Source: an uncultured Prevotella sp. (lineage in GTDB: Bacteria > Bacteroidota > Bacteroidia > Bacteroidales > Bacteroidaceae). Taken from it: 12,846 nucleotides of DNA. Both the position numbers and the translations under genes were made by a program. The notes under the pieces are model-generated. The model saw only the letters and a list, made by a program, of their open reading frames with translations, did not search any database and was not told the DNA's origin. The stretch's first letter is position 1; the number at the start of each line of letters is the position of its first letter. This document shows, piece after piece, positions 12,647 to 12,846 of the stretch. The stretch covers positions 1 to 12,846 of the forward strand of contig USEC01000046.1 in NCBI GenBank assembly GCA_900553595.1, in the 5' to 3' direction.

Positions 12647-12846
12647 TTACTTCATCAGCACTTTCATCGTTCTGCCACCGCGCTTCACGATGTTTATTCC
12701 CTTTTGTGGTGCGTCTATACGGCGACCCTGCACATCGTAATACTTCGCTGCGATATTGTCTGAAATAGGAGTTGCATCTATTCCTGTGGTTTTTATGTCG
12801 GTGAAGTATCCTGTGGTGTAGTTAGCCATTTCCATGCCTGTCTTGT
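12647..12846 (-). CDS. Secreted protein, C-terminal fragment with type IX-like sorting tail (partial)
   Basis: Only the last 66 or so codons are in the window; the frame stays open to the right edge, so the ATG at 12835 is not taken as the true start. The end of the protein has YYDVQGRRIDAPQKGINIV followed by KRGGRTMKVLMK. The YD-QGR ... KG-(Y/N)IV ... K-(V/L)-(L/M)-K pattern is the C-terminal segment commonly found on exported Bacteroidales proteins, related to the type IX secretion (Por) type A sorting domain. The catalytic or binding part lies outside the window, so no enzymatic function can be given. It converges with the AraC-type gene across the repeat block at 12211-12646. Confidence 0.75.
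   Translation of the reverse strand, partial: KTGMEMANYTTGYFTDIKTTGIDATPISDNIAAKYYDVQGRRIDAPQKGINIVKRGGRTMKVLMK

Overview
The window reads as a Bacteroidales chromosome segment, most likely Prevotella or a close relative. Three observations support this. Several promoters match the Bacteroidota consensus (TTTG, about 20 bp, TAnnTTTG), Shine-Dalgarno sequences are mostly absent, and the right edge carries the C-terminus of a secreted protein ending in a YDVQGRR...KGINIV...KVLMK type tail, typical of type IX secretion cargo. The genus is an inference. No tRNA, rRNA, CRISPR array, transposase or phage gene was recognised.

Layout. Positions 1-420 hold a small minus-strand gene with its own promoter; its 3' end lies inside an inverted-repeat and hairpin structure. 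Positions 540-5786 carry a SUF iron-sulfur cluster assembly locus, sufB-sufC-sufD-sufS, behind a good promoter and a structured leader RNA. Catalytic residues are intact: SufB C393/E422, SufC Walker and signature motifs, SufD C373/H375, SufS K225/C363. SufBCD is the scaffold and ATPase, and SufS supplies sulfur from cysteine. No SufE, SufU or SufA is encoded here. A minus-strand gene for an 89-residue membrane protein (5811-6080) converges on sufS and diverges from the next unit.

Positions 6192-7718 encode ribonuclease HII and a WYL-domain regulator, 24 bp apart. A family-90-like glycosyltransferase (7808-8800) has the best promoter in the window and is followed by a probable intrinsic terminator. 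Positions 8878-12210 hold four same-strand, closely spaced genes: a HAD phosphatase, the bifunctional FMN/FAD enzyme RibF, a CPBP intramembrane protease and an AraC-family regulator. The last three look like one transcript.

Positions 12211-12646 are non-coding and packed with four repeat types: heptamer repeats with an inverted copy, three copies of a GTCGAGCG/CGCTCGAC palindrome (two in inverted orientation bracketing the block), a 17-bp perfect hairpin with 22-bp tandem repeats, and A-rich AAGTAAAAA repeats. The minus-strand C-terminal fragment follows to the window edge.

Most of the window is housekeeping. I did not find a convincing new multi-gene system. The least explained items are the repeat block, the suf leader structure, the element at 17-127, and the two small conserved-looking proteins.
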